Source: Epiperipatus broadwayi
Taxonomy: Eukaryota > Onychophora > Udeonychophora > Euonychophora > Peripatidae
DNA length: 64,000 nt
Direction: 5' to 3'
Assembly: GCA_028023455.1 (NCBI GenBank)
Contig: JAQFVV010006543.1
Span: 64,001-128,000 of the forward strand
The notes under the pieces are model-generated. The model was not told the origin of the DNA, searched no databases, and was given only the letters and a program-made list of their open reading frames with translations. The position numbers and the translations under genes were made by a program. Shown here piece after piece: positions 46,451 to 59,694 of this stretch (position 1 is its first letter; each line of letters begins with the position of its first letter).

Positions 46451-46603
46451 TTAAATAAATAAATAAAACTAAAAAGTGAATTCCATTTATTATCTAATTG
46501 TAGGATTTCTTTGACAATAAATTGTTAATATTCTATTGGTGTATTTAAGTATGAGGGCTGTGGTGAAGTGATTTATTTATGATTACCTTAGCATTGGCAC
46601 ATG

Positions 46604-46604
<1 letters not shown>

Positions 46605-46649
<45 letters not shown>
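46605..46649 (+). repeat. (TA)n microsatellite
   Basis: About 45 bp of alternating TA, bracketed by CATTGGCAC words on both sides (46592 and 46652). Confidence 0.95.
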
Positions 46650-46652
<3 letters not shown>

Positions 46653-46654
46653 AT

Positions 46655-49495
46655 TGGCACTTATACTATATGTATATAGTAACCTGCAAACAATCAGTAC
46701 TTTATGATCAATCAAACGCCAATATTTTGGGTAAGCCAAAATCCACAAATGTAATCTTTCAAAGAGTGAATAAACAACCATAAATTAAATTGTGGGTTTA
46801 AACACAGATCTAAATTAGTACAAGAACTCTAATGCATTAAATAAACCTATAAGGCATCTCAAGAGTTAAGCACCCAGTGATTGATACATTATTTACAACA
46901 TGTGAATAGACCAATAGTTGATTGGTCATTCATTGTTACCTTCCACAAACAATAATAATGAATAGTAATAATAATCTTAAGTTCTTAAATATTAAATAAT
47001 TTGTTAGTATAAAGTAATAACATTTTGCAATGATAATCTAAAATAATAAAATAATTTATGTTCTTTTACTAATTAGCAGTGATAATAGCAATGAGACATT
47101 TCTTTAACATCTTATCAATACTTTCTTCCTTTAAAATATAGTACAGATTTGTCTAAAGATGGGTTTAAACATAATATTGGTTAGCAAAGATTAACTTTTA
47201 TTTTGATTCTTATGTCATTTACTAAACAAAATCAAGTTTTCTTAAAATTTAAAATAATTGTCTAACAAAAGTACAACTAAAGTGAAGCAGTAGGTAAAAG
47301 AGAATTACGTTTAATCAAACACACTCCTAAGTACTCTAACAATTACAACATCAATAAAGTAATCTCATATGAATCTAATTGTGTACTTAAAATAGATTGT
47401 ATGAATTGTATCAATGTGACAATTGCAAATACATTTCAAACACTTTTACTATTTACATGGATTTTCAGATATATATAGATGTGGCATATGCCAACGAACA
47501 CAGAAATATAATTAAAGAATAAAATCAATATTTATTACAAAGACTAAATATATTTCTTTTAGTTTACAATTTGACAAAAAAATATATGCATAACTTATTT
47601 ACTATTATTTACAAAATAAAAATAAGTAAATTAAGGAAACCTTTACATCAATTCATATGTAAGTTAGATGTAATACTCTATACATATAATATACCATATC
47701 TGTGATATACTTATAATATACAGATAAATAGATAAAGAGAAACCTCCTATAGAGGAATGTAGTAATCAGTTATACATACTAGGAATAATTCATGCATTTG
47801 AATACACCAAAAATATAGTTATGATTATAATAAAAATATATTGTGACAGAACGGGTTTGAACCCAGTCACAACTAGTATAAGAGGTGGTGGTCATTACAC
47901 ATATATGTAGTCATGGTATATATAGATTTAATTATTATATTAAGTGGTAGTGGTTATATAAATACATGGATAAAACAAAAGAAGGGGGATGCTTTGTCAT
48001 TTCGAAATGGTATGTATGTGTGTATTACAAATGTGCGTATAAATGAGTTTGATGATTGGAGAGATAGAAATAAGGTTTTATTTCACTTGCATTATAAAAG
48101 CCTAGAAATTTCCAGCAGATATTGATTTTTGCTTTCTTTTGTTATTACAAAAAAAGCAGAAGGTGATAAAAGCTTTCACACTTCGACTAAAAAATTGGTT
48201 AGGTGGCAATTGGAAAAACAGGAAGTACAGATTGAGCAAACTTTCTAGAACAAATGGATGGGGCTATAAAAAAAGCAACCCAGAATTACCCTTGTCTTGT
48301 CCCTGCAGAGATTGAATCATTAACATAGTGGAATCATTAGTTCAATTTCAATAATCAAGAATACAAATTTACCTAATAGCAACCAAAAAAGAAATGTTGG
48401 AGTAAAAGCCTAATGTATCAGGCTCAAACCCCTAATTCCCACTAACTGCTGCTGCTACACTCAAAAATAAACAAAATGCCTCTCTGGATTAAAACAACCA
48501 CCAACATCAGAACCATGAAGTGGATCCTCATCAAATGAAGACTGTGTAATAAATCAAAGAATGGGAAACCTCATGATAGATCATATATTTAATTATCTGT
48601 GATGATCTGAACTATCAAAAATAAAAAATATATTCTCCCCTGAATTTCCTGGGGATGTGCAGGTAATAAAAGAAATTTATGTATTGATTTGCTATTTATA
48701 ATAAGAAACTAAGAAAAAAATTATTAACCGATTCTATAGACTTGCGTATGAGAATTCAATAAAAGCTTTTTTTTTAGATTTTACTTGCAGATACTAATTA
48801 TTGCTATTAGAGATTGAGGTCATGCTAGAAATTCAATGAAATGGCCTTGAATAGTAATAAAGAAAAAAATGGAAAAGTAATGGAAGGGAAATCTCTATCA
48901 ATCTTCACTATTTGACTTATTTATAAGTAATAAATATTTGAAAGAATGTTGCATGTGGATGTGACAAATCAAAAATGACAAAGCTTTAATTATATTTATG
49001 TTAACAGGTTAGGGGTTAAATTATATAACTTTTTATGTGCTTAGAAAATAATAATTGTCATTTGGAATAGCGTTTAATAAATCTGATTCAATAACAAAAC
49101 CATATGTAGAAATCTTGTGATATTTTTTCTTTATGTGTATTTTATATATTTTATTGAAATTCTTACTTTCATTTGTGTCTACTCTTGGCCATGATGCCAC
49201 CTGACCTGAGTCTGAGCTATCTGATGGTCAAAACCTTTCTCACATGTTCTTAAGACAGTGGCTGTTATTGGTAATATATTCACTTTGCATAATTCTTTTT
49301 TTTATAAGATTGGCACTTGGAATCTTAGTAATGTCCATAAATGCACATTGGGAATCTATTAGAGTTGCTGAGAACAAATTTATCAATTAGTGATTAAATC
49401 AAAAATAGTTTTAATTAAATGTATACATAAGCACATATGTTTAGGGTTGAAAGTATATCAGATGAAAATTATTATTATTAATGGAGGGAGGTTTT
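46655..49495. other. No gene seen
   Basis: No convincing gene. At 47848 GGGTTTGAACCC resembles an inverted B box. The stretch 48.13-48.56 kb is less AT-rich and one broken frame reads GAIKKATQNYPCLVPAEIES; it may be an old element but I cannot name it. Confidence 0.4.
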
Positions 49496-49502
49496 TTTAC
49501 AA

Positions 49503-49520
49503 TGGTGCCCAACATGGAGC
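49503..49520 (+). other. tRNA-Lys primer-binding-site-like sequence
   Basis: TGGTGCCCAACATGGAGC differs from the tRNA-Lys-type site TGGCGCCCAACGTGGGGC at three positions, two of them C-to-T or G-to-A at CpG. It is preceded by TTTTTTACAA, as an LTR end could be. No gag, pol or second LTR seen. Confidence 0.35.
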
Positions 49521-52500
49521 ATCAAAGAGAAATAGAGGGGGATGGGGCATAAGAATGAAAAATACAGAGATAATTTCAGGGTTAGAACTGGATCACAACA
49601 CATATATGGTTTCTAAATCAGCTATTGTTTTCTAGAAGAAATAACATGTACCAATGTCCAGGTTTTGAATTATAAAGTCAGTGTTACTCGTTAATGGAAT
49701 TTGGTTATATATATAGTGAAGGCAGAAACGTGTTTAGATTCCTATAGAGGGGAATCTATTTTAGTGAGCTTTCGAGAATCAAATAAAGAGGGAAATAACA
49801 TCATACATGGGAAGGCTAACAGGAAAGCAATGTAGAGTGTTGGGGTGGGGGAGCATAAATTGTTATATAAGCATGTAAAAATTAAAAATAATGGTGATTT
49901 AATATCTCATTCAGTTTTCTTTGATCATGAAAAAACGTAAATATAAATTTGAATTTGATTTTGAAAATGTGAAAATTCTTCATGAAGAGAGAAACCATAA
50001 TAAAAGAAAAATTAAGAAGGCAATTTTTATAAATAGGAATAAAATACATTTAATAAATAGACAAGCTGCTAAATATAAAATATGAGATTCATGGGAGAGG
50101 CAGGTTTAAGAAATTAACTGAAAGTACTTCTGCAAATTTAAGGATTGTTTATAATAGTTCATTACTGTTAAATTTATTATTTTTATTATAATTACAATTT
50201 TATTTTAATTAGTGGGCATTATATATATATATATTGTAACCCACTCACACATCACCACTCATGTACATTACATGAGCAAATGCCCAGGGCACCAGTTCTG
50301 TTAATGAATAGAATGATTTATCATTTTATCTGATTCATAATTAATGCTGAGACTCTTTTACTTATGTTTATCTTACAGCTTTGCTCAGTGGGAGGTTACA
50401 GAAAGTTCATAACATATAGAATATAAATAAATGAAGGAAGAAATAATAAATAATAGTTGTTGTGAATAAATCAATAACTCTACAAATGAATTCAGAATAT
50501 TCATAAATCAATTTATATATATATATGCAAGCACAAATATTCAAAATATGTAAATAAACAAATGTTTTATATATATATTGTAACATATTTATAAATTAAT
50601 ATAATATAAGATTATTTAAATTAATATATATATATAAGATTTGTAATTATTTAAATTAACACAGAAATACACCTCTCTCAGGTGTGTGGCATATTTCAAT
50701 CCCTATTTGGCATGCCATTTGTAACTATAATTTGTAACTATTTTAATATGTCACATTTGTAACCATAATAAATATTTAGATAGGGGAAATTATTAATTAT
50801 TAGATATATGCCTATCCAATCTGTACCATTTGTAACTATATTAATTCATCATAGCATAGATAAAGAAATTATAGAATCACTGTGCCACTTGAAAATATCA
50901 GCATTAAAGATTCTTGGTATTTATTTATATATTGGGGCAGTCATTTGAACAATAAAACATACTGGCCATGGTCATCAAATAAAAATAATATTAAATATAG
51001 CAACTGAATAAAAGTACCCACTGTGAAATTCCTGGAGTGCCTTATGCTTATCTCCAATACTAGGTTCTTCTAACAAAGAATCCTTCTTATTATTCTTTCC
51101 AAATATATAAGACCATTCATGGTCATATGCACACACTGGTGCTATTCATGACAACTTATAAAATATATATATATTCTATAAAACTAATATTATGAAGTTG
51201 GAAAGGGATGATATCACTCTTTATTCAGTTTAGCTAAGTACATGTGTTTTCCCATGAGTGCCACTAGATTGTTTTCAATCTAGATAAGTATCTGTTTATA
51301 GTGTACTTGAGTTCAAACTCATTCAGTACATTTTTATTACACATGACTTGGATGACTAATGAAAAAAAATGACATTCTTACATTTTATCTATATTGATAA
51401 AATTACAAGATCCCAATATTACCAAAGTTTATACTATAGATCAAAGATTCTTATAGACATTGCTAGCTCATTTACGTATATTGATGAACAGACATGTATA
51501 ATCCTATTAATGGCTTCCCAACAAGCATGTGAAGACCATTATTGATATTGATGGCCATTTAACTAGATTATTTATCACAATAAAGGTAATAATGATGATG
51601 ATAATAATAATGATAATAATAGTGATATCATAATAATGATTATAATAGTGATGATGATGATACCAGCCATAGCTTATTAATAAACTCACAACAATAAATT
51701 CATCTTTATAAACTTATAGGCATCTATTAAAATTATCCTATTTCATACTGGGATTTAATAATACTAGTGGTGATGATTGATCATCAAGAATCTCTTTGCA
51801 TAATATTCAATTTTCCATAAACCCCTATTTACTAAAATATATTCATTACGCTAAATATTACATTTAATGACTATAATTTATTAATGATGATTGATGGTGA
51901 TCATAACTTTTATATAGTATTATTTGAAACATTTTTAACCAATAACATGATATCCATCTTTGATGAGGATGATCTAAACTCATGGACACAACACAATTTT
52001 AGCTTTCTATTGTTGAACTATAATTATCAAAATTTGGTTATTCTCAAGCATAATCCTTAAATACTTAAATATCAACATTCTAGTTTACCCATTATTTTGT
52101 GGACGCTTAATATTTGCAAGTGATTGCTCAATATATACGAATGGTAATACTTAATAACTGCGAGCAATGATGATGAATTAAAATGATAGAATTAAGACAA
52201 GAAAAAAACACAATATTCTTAATAATAACTCGGAAACCAATTAAGATATATAATTATATTTTATTAACACTACTACTCTTTCTTTCCTTCTTTAAAGTCA
52301 AATCAACAATTAAATAAATGGCTTATTACCATATTAATTCAATACAAAAATTAATATAAAAATTTATATAAGTATAAGCAAATAAACTTAATATATATAG
52401 GTTTGTCATTTCTCTTGATATCTCAAAATAAGCTGACTTAAATCAATATTAGAAAAAAAATACATATTCTATAAAATGCTTATTTAAGACTTTTCTTACT

Positions 52501-53185
52501 TATCATATCATAAAATAAATTTCAGGTGTAACTTGTATATGTTATTTCACTTCCATTCAAATGTAATGCCCTACTTTTCAATTTACCATTTTAAACTAAT
52601 CATATATATAACCTATTCTTTGATGTGTTTGGATAAGCAGTTACACATGCACGCATTCGGTAATGTTAACATATATGTCTAAAATGTATACCCATAAATT
52701 ACATATATAAAAATATCTTTTTCTTTTGCAACCTTATAGCGAAAGAAAATAAAATACATGATATTAATTTTTTTAATATGCAACAAGATAAAATAAAAAT
52801 AAAAAAAAAACATTATAAATGCATATATTTATAGGTTGCTCATTATCATTAACAACTGAAGAACAATTAAAAAAAAACATTTCAACATTACAATATATAA
52901 TAATAAAAAAAAATAATAAAAAAAGACAATGAAAAATTTAAGTTTAAAGATTTAAACTATGTTTGTGCTATGTTGTGAGATATTGCAAATAACTATAGAT
53001 AAACAAGTCTTTAATGTTTCTGTATCAAAAGAAAAATTGCTTTGATCTGTAAATCAAGGTTTACTTTTAATAAGCAAGAATAAAATCGGTTAAAGAAAGT
53101 TCATATTTACCCGTTTACTTTTTTACTTCTTATTAATGTCCTGAGTTTGAATTTTCAGACTGCTTTTCTTTGCTCAACAACAACA
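49521..53185. other. No gene seen
   Basis: AT-rich. Contains a compound (GAT/AAT)n tract at about 51583-51662 and several short (TA)n runs. No coding or RNA gene recognised. Confidence 0.45.
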
Positions 53186-53400
53186 AAAAAAAAGAAAGTT
53201 ATTGCAGATACTTTTAAGATAATGCTGAATCAATTGACTTGCTTGTTTCTTCAATTCTATTATTATTCATTGTTGATTGGCTTCCTTCTACCATTTTAAA
53301 AAAAAAGTTATTATAAGTACTTTTGAATAAGTAGGTACCGGTGGACTTGCTTGTCTCTCTCCTTTAAAAAAAATAATTGCTGTTGACACTTTAGATGATT
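53186..53400 (+). repeat. Degenerate tandem repeat
   Basis: The phrase A-run + GTTATTGCAGATACTTTTAA + ... + TTGACTTGCTTGT recurs as AAGTTATTATAAGTACTTTTGAA ... GGACTTGCTTGT and again partly at 53367. Spacing of the first two is ~108 bp. Confidence 0.5.
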
Positions 53401-54785
53401 GAGGTAAACTAACAAAAATTTGATTCATGGCTTCAAACTTGGTTCTACATGGCTTTTATAAATTTTCTTTTCCTTCTACTTCCTCTTCTCCATTCATTCG
53501 AAGGCAATGAGCTTTTAATAAGCCAGGAACTAGAAACAAAGCATACCATATAGCTTGTGTGGTTGGCTTCAAACTCTATCATTTTGTTGGTTATTACTTG
53601 ATACATGACTTCATAGATAGATCAGTGATTTTAACTCATTCTGTATTAACCAGGAAGCAGAAAAAAAATGGTTTAGCAATGCAGAGGCATAGTATTATGC
53701 ATAGCCAAATATGTTAATATCATATTTATATAATTGCTAATAACTTCTATTAAATTCAATCTTGTTCCAATGTTTTCCTCTCTTCTTTAATATTGCTGGA
53801 AATTGTTTATATAGACACACATCTTCGTCTATATTGACTTTATACCAGAGTCTTATACTTCATTTCCTTTCTCAATTTTTGAAGAGTGAATAAAAAAATC
53901 AAATCGCTTACTTTTCTCCTACTGAGTCGAGTCTCAAAATAATAATCACTGAGTTACATCTCACTTTAATAATAATAATCTGAGTGATTGTCTCTCCAAA
54001 ATATTCATATTGAGTCTCTAAAAATAAAATCATACTGACTGATCAAAAAAATAAAATCATACTGCCTGATCATCTCTCTGAAAAAAAATTAATGACTAAC
54101 TGATTAAAAATTGTTTCAATCATTTATATCGCGAATTTCAACCAAAGAAAAAAAAAACATCTGGAAACCTTATCTTAAAAAAAAATCAAAGCTTCACAAG
54201 TTTGATATCGGTCACAATCAATAAAGACTTAAAATTGATCGCTATCGTTATCTACATCAAAGCACCTCTTTTGTAAAAATAATCTTAAGACACAGACAAC
54301 AACAAACCTGGAATCTATAGCCATCAGAAATAGGTGTAAAAGCATCTTTGTGTTTGTACAGATGTATTCATTCTTTCACACGTGTACATTTTTTTTATCT
54401 CCTAATCTAATAATCTCCATCGCCTTATTTTACACTTTTCTGATCTACTCTATTTTAATAAAACCAAAGTTAAATAATATGACACCTTATTTAATAAAAA
54501 TATATATAATAAATCATTACCAAATATTATTACCCTCTACATAATGGTTTATTCATTAACTATTTATAAATTTATAATAATAAATACACATATATAAATC
54601 CTCATATATATAAAAGAAAAAAAAATTTTTTTTTTACTTGATTAATTGAATAATATATATATATATCTACAATATATATATATATAAATAGACAAGCACA
54701 TTACATATATATCTTTAAATTGACCCTAACACAATACAACTTTTTAAATATTTTAAATACAAGTATGTTTTATGTACCTGGAATC
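53401..54785. other. No gene seen
   Basis: Between 53.92 and 54.12 kb, GAGTCTC/TCTCTCC and AATAATAATC/AAATCATACTG(A/C)CTGATCA words repeat irregularly. Otherwise plain AT-rich sequence. Confidence 0.4.
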
Positions 54786-54787
54786 TA

Positions 54788-54970
54788 GATGTAATATGGG
54801 GAATTTGAACCCAGAGTTTTAAGCTCCTTTAGCCATCTACCCTCTTTCATACAACCAATTCGCATGACCATGCACATGTGAAAAAGACAAATGATCTCCA
54901 ATCTACGTATTTCATGCTGAACTAGCATTCATCAGTTGGTCCAGATCATTGTCTCCCACACACATATATA
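54788..54970 (-). repeat. Family B copy: tRNA-like segment plus hammerhead
   Basis: Minus strand order: TGGGAGACAATGATCTGG, hammerhead, GAGATCATTTGTCTTTTTCACATGTGCATGG, an A-box-like GTCATGCGAATTGGTTGT, and a B box GGGTTCAAATTCCCC (54812-54798). A single unit without inverted partner; the clearest view of the unit's parts. Confidence 0.75.
54897..54940 (-). ncRNA. Hammerhead ribozyme motif, 54.9-kb copy
   Basis: Minus strand: ACCAA, CTGATGA, a five-pair hairpin ATGCT-AGTTC-AGCAT, GAAA, TACGTAGA, TTGGA. Helix II is the best of family B. The base at position 16.1 is G where relatives have T, which breaks the A15.1-U16.1 pair and likely stops cleavage. Confidence 0.65.
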
Positions 54971-55440
54971 ATAAATTTTTACAACATATAAAATAACTTT
55001 ATGAAAACAATAATAATCAATCGTATACTTAAACCCAAAAATTATCTTATATTATTTTATCAAGATATATAGAATATTTTTTGAAGTTTATTATCAATTT
55101 AATGATAAAAAATTTAAAACCCAAATGTAAAAACAAATTCTAATATATTGCAAATTTTCAATATTTTATTTTATAAGCATTTCTGTGAACTAGCATGTTA
55201 TGAAACTAAATTTATTATATAAATGCATAAATTATTGAAACAAAACAAGTATCTTTTCATAATCATTTACAAATTGTTTTAACTTTTTGATATATAATTC
55301 TTTCTATATAATTATTAGCAAATTCAAAAAAAATCTTTCAAAGAACTTTATTATATATTTTACTTTGATTACACATATAGATTTGTCCATATGGTATTGA
55401 ACAAAACATAATTAAGCGATAACCATGGATTAATGTTACC

Positions 55441-55857
55441 ATCATCATCATTATCAACCATTATCAATCCACTTCAGGATGAAGGTCTCTCCAAGTTTAA
55501 TCCATCTTCTCTGATCTTTAGCTTCTCTTCTCCACATCACCCCTGCACACTTTCTTATTTCATCCATCCATCACACATGTGGTCTCTTTCTGGGTCTTTT
55601 ACAATCTCTTGGAATCCAGTTTAAAATTTCAATTGTCCATCTATTATCATCTTTTCTAACAATATGTCCAGTCCAACTCCACTTCAATCTTTTAATTTTT
55701 TCAATGAGGTCAGTAACACCTGTTTTTCTCTTACCCATACATTGCATTTACGATCTCTTCTTGTTACTCCCAACATACATCTCTCCATACTTCTTTGAGT
55801 GGTCTGAAGTCTCTGAATTGTCTCTTCTATTAAGTGTCCAAGTCTCAGATCCATAAA
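55441..55857 (-). pseudogene. RTE-type LINE 3' fragment
   Basis: Reverse complement of the last ~415 bp of the LINE family, from the (ATG)n tail at 55441 to CCAAGTCTCAGATCCATAA. Frame broken. About as long as the 25.8-kb fragment, both ending near the TYGSETW codons. Confidence 0.85.
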
Positions 55858-55960
55858 AAGCATAAATTAGAGAATGAGAAGAAATGTTATTGTAGTACAG
55901 ATTTTAGTTCTTAATCTATTCTCAATAATTTTTTAAGTTCCAAATCTATACATGCTTAGT

Positions 55961-56576
55961 CATCATCATCATCAACAACCATTATCAGTTCAATGCAGGA
56001 TGAAGGTCTCTCCAAGTTCAATTCATCTTCTCTAATCTCTAGCATCTTTTCTCCACATCACCCCTGCACACTTTCTTATTTCATCCATGCATCTTACATG
56101 TGGTCTCTTTCTGGGTCTTTTACAATCTCTTGGAATCCAGTTTAAGATTTCAATTGTCTATTAATTATCATATTTTCTAGCAATATGTCCAGCCCAATTC
56201 CACTTCAGTGTTTTAATTTTTTTAATGAGGTCAGTAACACCTGTTTGTTCTCTTACCCATATATTGCATTTTCGATCTCTTCCTGTTATTCCCAACATGC
56301 ATCTCTCCATACTTCTATAAGTGTTCTGAAGTCTCTGTACGACTCTTCTATAGGCATATTTCCTTTTAGTATCAAGTTATTTCTACCAAAAGCATCCAAC
56401 CAAGTTTAATTCCATGATTAATTTCATCCATTATGTTTCCATATGTATTAATAATCTGACCAAGATATTTGTAACTGTTAACTTCTTATTCTTATTTTCA
56501 TATTTTGAGAAAATCCATTAAATGTTACTTTAGTATTTTTAACATTTATCTGTAGTCCTACTTTCCTACTTTCATC
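55961..56576 (-). pseudogene. RTE-type LINE 3' fragment with internal deletion
   Basis: Begins with the (ATG)n tail and reaches the DESRKVGL codons after RT motif C. About 80 bp around the VLPVLTYGSETW codons are missing near 56352 (GACTCTTCTATA joins GGCATATTTCC). Same orientation as the fragment at 55.4 kb, ~100 bp away. Confidence 0.85.
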
Positions 56577-56604
56577 ATTGTTTTATATATTTCACCCCAT
56601 GCTC

Positions 56605-59180
56605 TTATACTAGCAATTATTCTTACTATCAGTATTATTATTGTTGTTTTCACATTTATAAAAAAAAAAAAAAATGGCAGTATTATTATATTTAACTTCA
56701 TTAAAATTATAATTTAACAGATTTTTTATAAGCATATTTTTTTCTTATATAAGTAAAAGTAAACCAAGATGGAAGGCTATGTTTTTGATAAATCTATAGT
56801 TTCAGGGTCCCAAAAACTGTTTACAAAAATGTCTGCTAGGAAACTCCATATAATTTACATTTTACTTTTCATTACTGTTATTTTAAAAAAAGAAATCATT
56901 GTAGAAAAATTAATTACAATATTAACAGTTTATTTTCTTTTCTTTTTTTTTTTTGGAATAACTTATAAAGTGAAAAATGGGGGGGGGGGTTAATACAATA
57001 TTTACACTTTATTTATTGTGGTAGCATGCAATCATATCATATCCATTAACTCTTATTTAGCTCTGTCTGCTAATCCACATCAACGGCTTTAGGATGCTCG
57101 AAATCTTTGCTGTAACTTCATAAATTCCAGTAGCATTTAGGAAGGATAAAAAACAAATAAAACATTGCTTCAAGCTATCCTAAAATATAAAAATTATTTG
57201 GAATAGATTAAAGATAAAACAATAAAACTAAATATTGATATCTTATAAATAATAGTATGTGCCTATTACATAAATCCCTTATACTAGAATAAAAATAATA
57301 ACAGAGAATTAGACAGATAAATTTTAATATTTCTTATGAATCAACACACTATAATAATACAAATTTGTACCAAAAGTCAAACTTTATTTCTATTTCTATT
57401 TGAACAAAATAATTCATGGATGGATGAAATAATAATCTTAATATGCCTTACAAGTTTGCAAATATCAATGATATCTAACAAAATATATATAACTCAATAA
57501 TTGATTTCTAATTACAACTAAAAAAATAAAAGTACTGCTAACTCAACCTTTGCTATTCCACTAATATCAATATATTCTTGTTAACTAAGTTGATTATAAT
57601 AAGATTAAATACTTAATAACAATATAAAATTAATTAACATAACATAACTTTCCATTTTCACCAACTCAGAATATTATAAAATAAAATCATCCAATTAAAT
57701 AATCTTAAGATTTTCAATATCCAATCATAACAGTATATAAAATAAATGATAGATTCCTATTTGATACTTATTCAAATGCCATGGACCAATTAGATCTAAT
57801 TACTCTTCTGTTTAGTTAATGAAGTTAAATTATTAAAACTTTTGACAATAACTGTCAAAGCATATAAAAGATTGTTATATTATCAAATATTAATATTAAA
57901 ATTTAATATTTAAACTAAATTTATAACTGACACTAATGAACTCTAAATATAATTAAAGCAAATTACTCTAATTTCTAACAGAATAAAATAAATTACTATT
58001 ATGAGCTTTATAACTGAATAAGATTATGATCTTTATGGCTGTATTTTGGTTTAATATAATGTACATTTTAATCAATAATAATTTTAAATAAAATATGAAC
58101 ATCTAATTGCAATTTCCATTACTCATCTTCAACAAAAATCTTATTTGTACCTTTATCAATGATAAAATCAATTTACATATAATTTCTACCTTAATATCTC
58201 TATTACTTGTTACTAACAAAATAATTACAATAAACCTTTAATTACTTATTAAATATTTAAGAATTTCAAATCAGTTGATATAATTCTCTTATTTAGGTAT
58301 GTAAATAGATTACTACTTAATCTAAAATTATGCTATTATTTATATCAATGAATGTTATATATTTTTAACGAAGAGAAACAAAAATATATACCAATAATAA
58401 TGATAATTATAAGTAAATGACCTGAAAATAGTCCTAAAATATGGCCTTTCTAAAATATTACCATAATTCTATTGACTATTTTTTAAATTATGATCCAACA
58501 ATGTTTTATTATTCCAGAAATAATAGAAATATTATGAAAAACTATAAGATTTGAAGCATATTTTATTAATTCTAATATTTTAAAATATCCAATGCACATA
58601 TATATATATCCCTGAATGCAGAGTATAAAATTATATATTATGTATTCTGGCATATTTATGTTTATCACTTTTTTTATGTTTTGATTATTCTTTACACTTT
58701 TTAAGTTTTAATTCCAATTCAAGCATCAAGAAAGTTTTTTAAAAAATACTTATTTATCTTTTCATAATCATCAGTTTGATAGTTGATTTTTAATTATAAA
58801 GTTTTGTTCCCTTCAGGTTTTAGCCTAATATTCAGAATTCTTCTAATATTTAACTTGTTTAAAGTCCAACTCCTATAATAGTTAAATATTTGAATTTCAT
58901 TTTTAAAATGGAAACAAATTTTAGTTGAGACATCATAATAGAATACATGTATGTATTAAAATTTATTATTACTAAAATTTTACAAAAAAACATTGTCCCA
59001 AGCATTTATGAAAGAAATTCTTGTTGCCGGTTATAAACAGTTTCTGCTTTATAGTAAATATGTTCTTGCAACTTGTTTTTTTTTTTAAATCAACATTTTC
59101 AAATAAAATCTAATTGCAGTAACATATTTTTGGTTTAAAATAAATATTTTACAAATTTGTTACATAAATAAGCTTAAATA
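56605..59180. other. No gene seen
   Basis: AT-rich. A G-run (about 9 G) is at 56981-56990. Confidence 0.5.
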
Positions 59181-59184
59181 TATA

Positions 59185-59405
59185 AATTGTTGAAAATTAC
59201 AATTTTTTTCTGAAATACTAAGACAAAAAAACATGCTAAGAATTATCTCAGATCAAAGAATCTACTAATCAATGACTGTTTGTATTCTTTTATGGCAAAA
59301 AAAATTGCAGGATATTTATTTGTAGAAGTCTATACAATACTGGCATTTTCATATTTTTTTAAACTAATAATTTTAATTTCAATGCAAAAATGTAAACTGG
59401 TAGAT
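59185..59405 (+). repeat. Interspersed repeat shared with 12.0 kb
   Basis: Collinear with 11990-12240 (see that entry). Here it is not followed by element X. Confidence 0.5.
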
Positions 59406-59694
59406 TAATTATGCAGATAACCACAAAACAGTAAAGAAAATCAAAACAATAGCAGCACCAAAATAATGCTCCAAAAATTTAATGATTTTATAATAAGTAA
59501 ATTATAGTAGATTTATAGCAGAATCTAAGTTTTTCATTAGATTGTTTTTTACTGATAACCTTTTCCACAATATATATTTTTAAGTTATGTTATGTTTTGT
59601 ATTTACTCCTAGTGAATTTTTATTATAAATTTTGTTTTTAATATTTGTTTAAAATTTTACAGATTTAAATTGTTTATCATTGTTGTTAAGTTTA

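Noticed and set aside
48130-48560. Possible coding remnant around GAIKKATQNYPC
   Set aside because: Frame is broken within 25 codons and no family is recognised.
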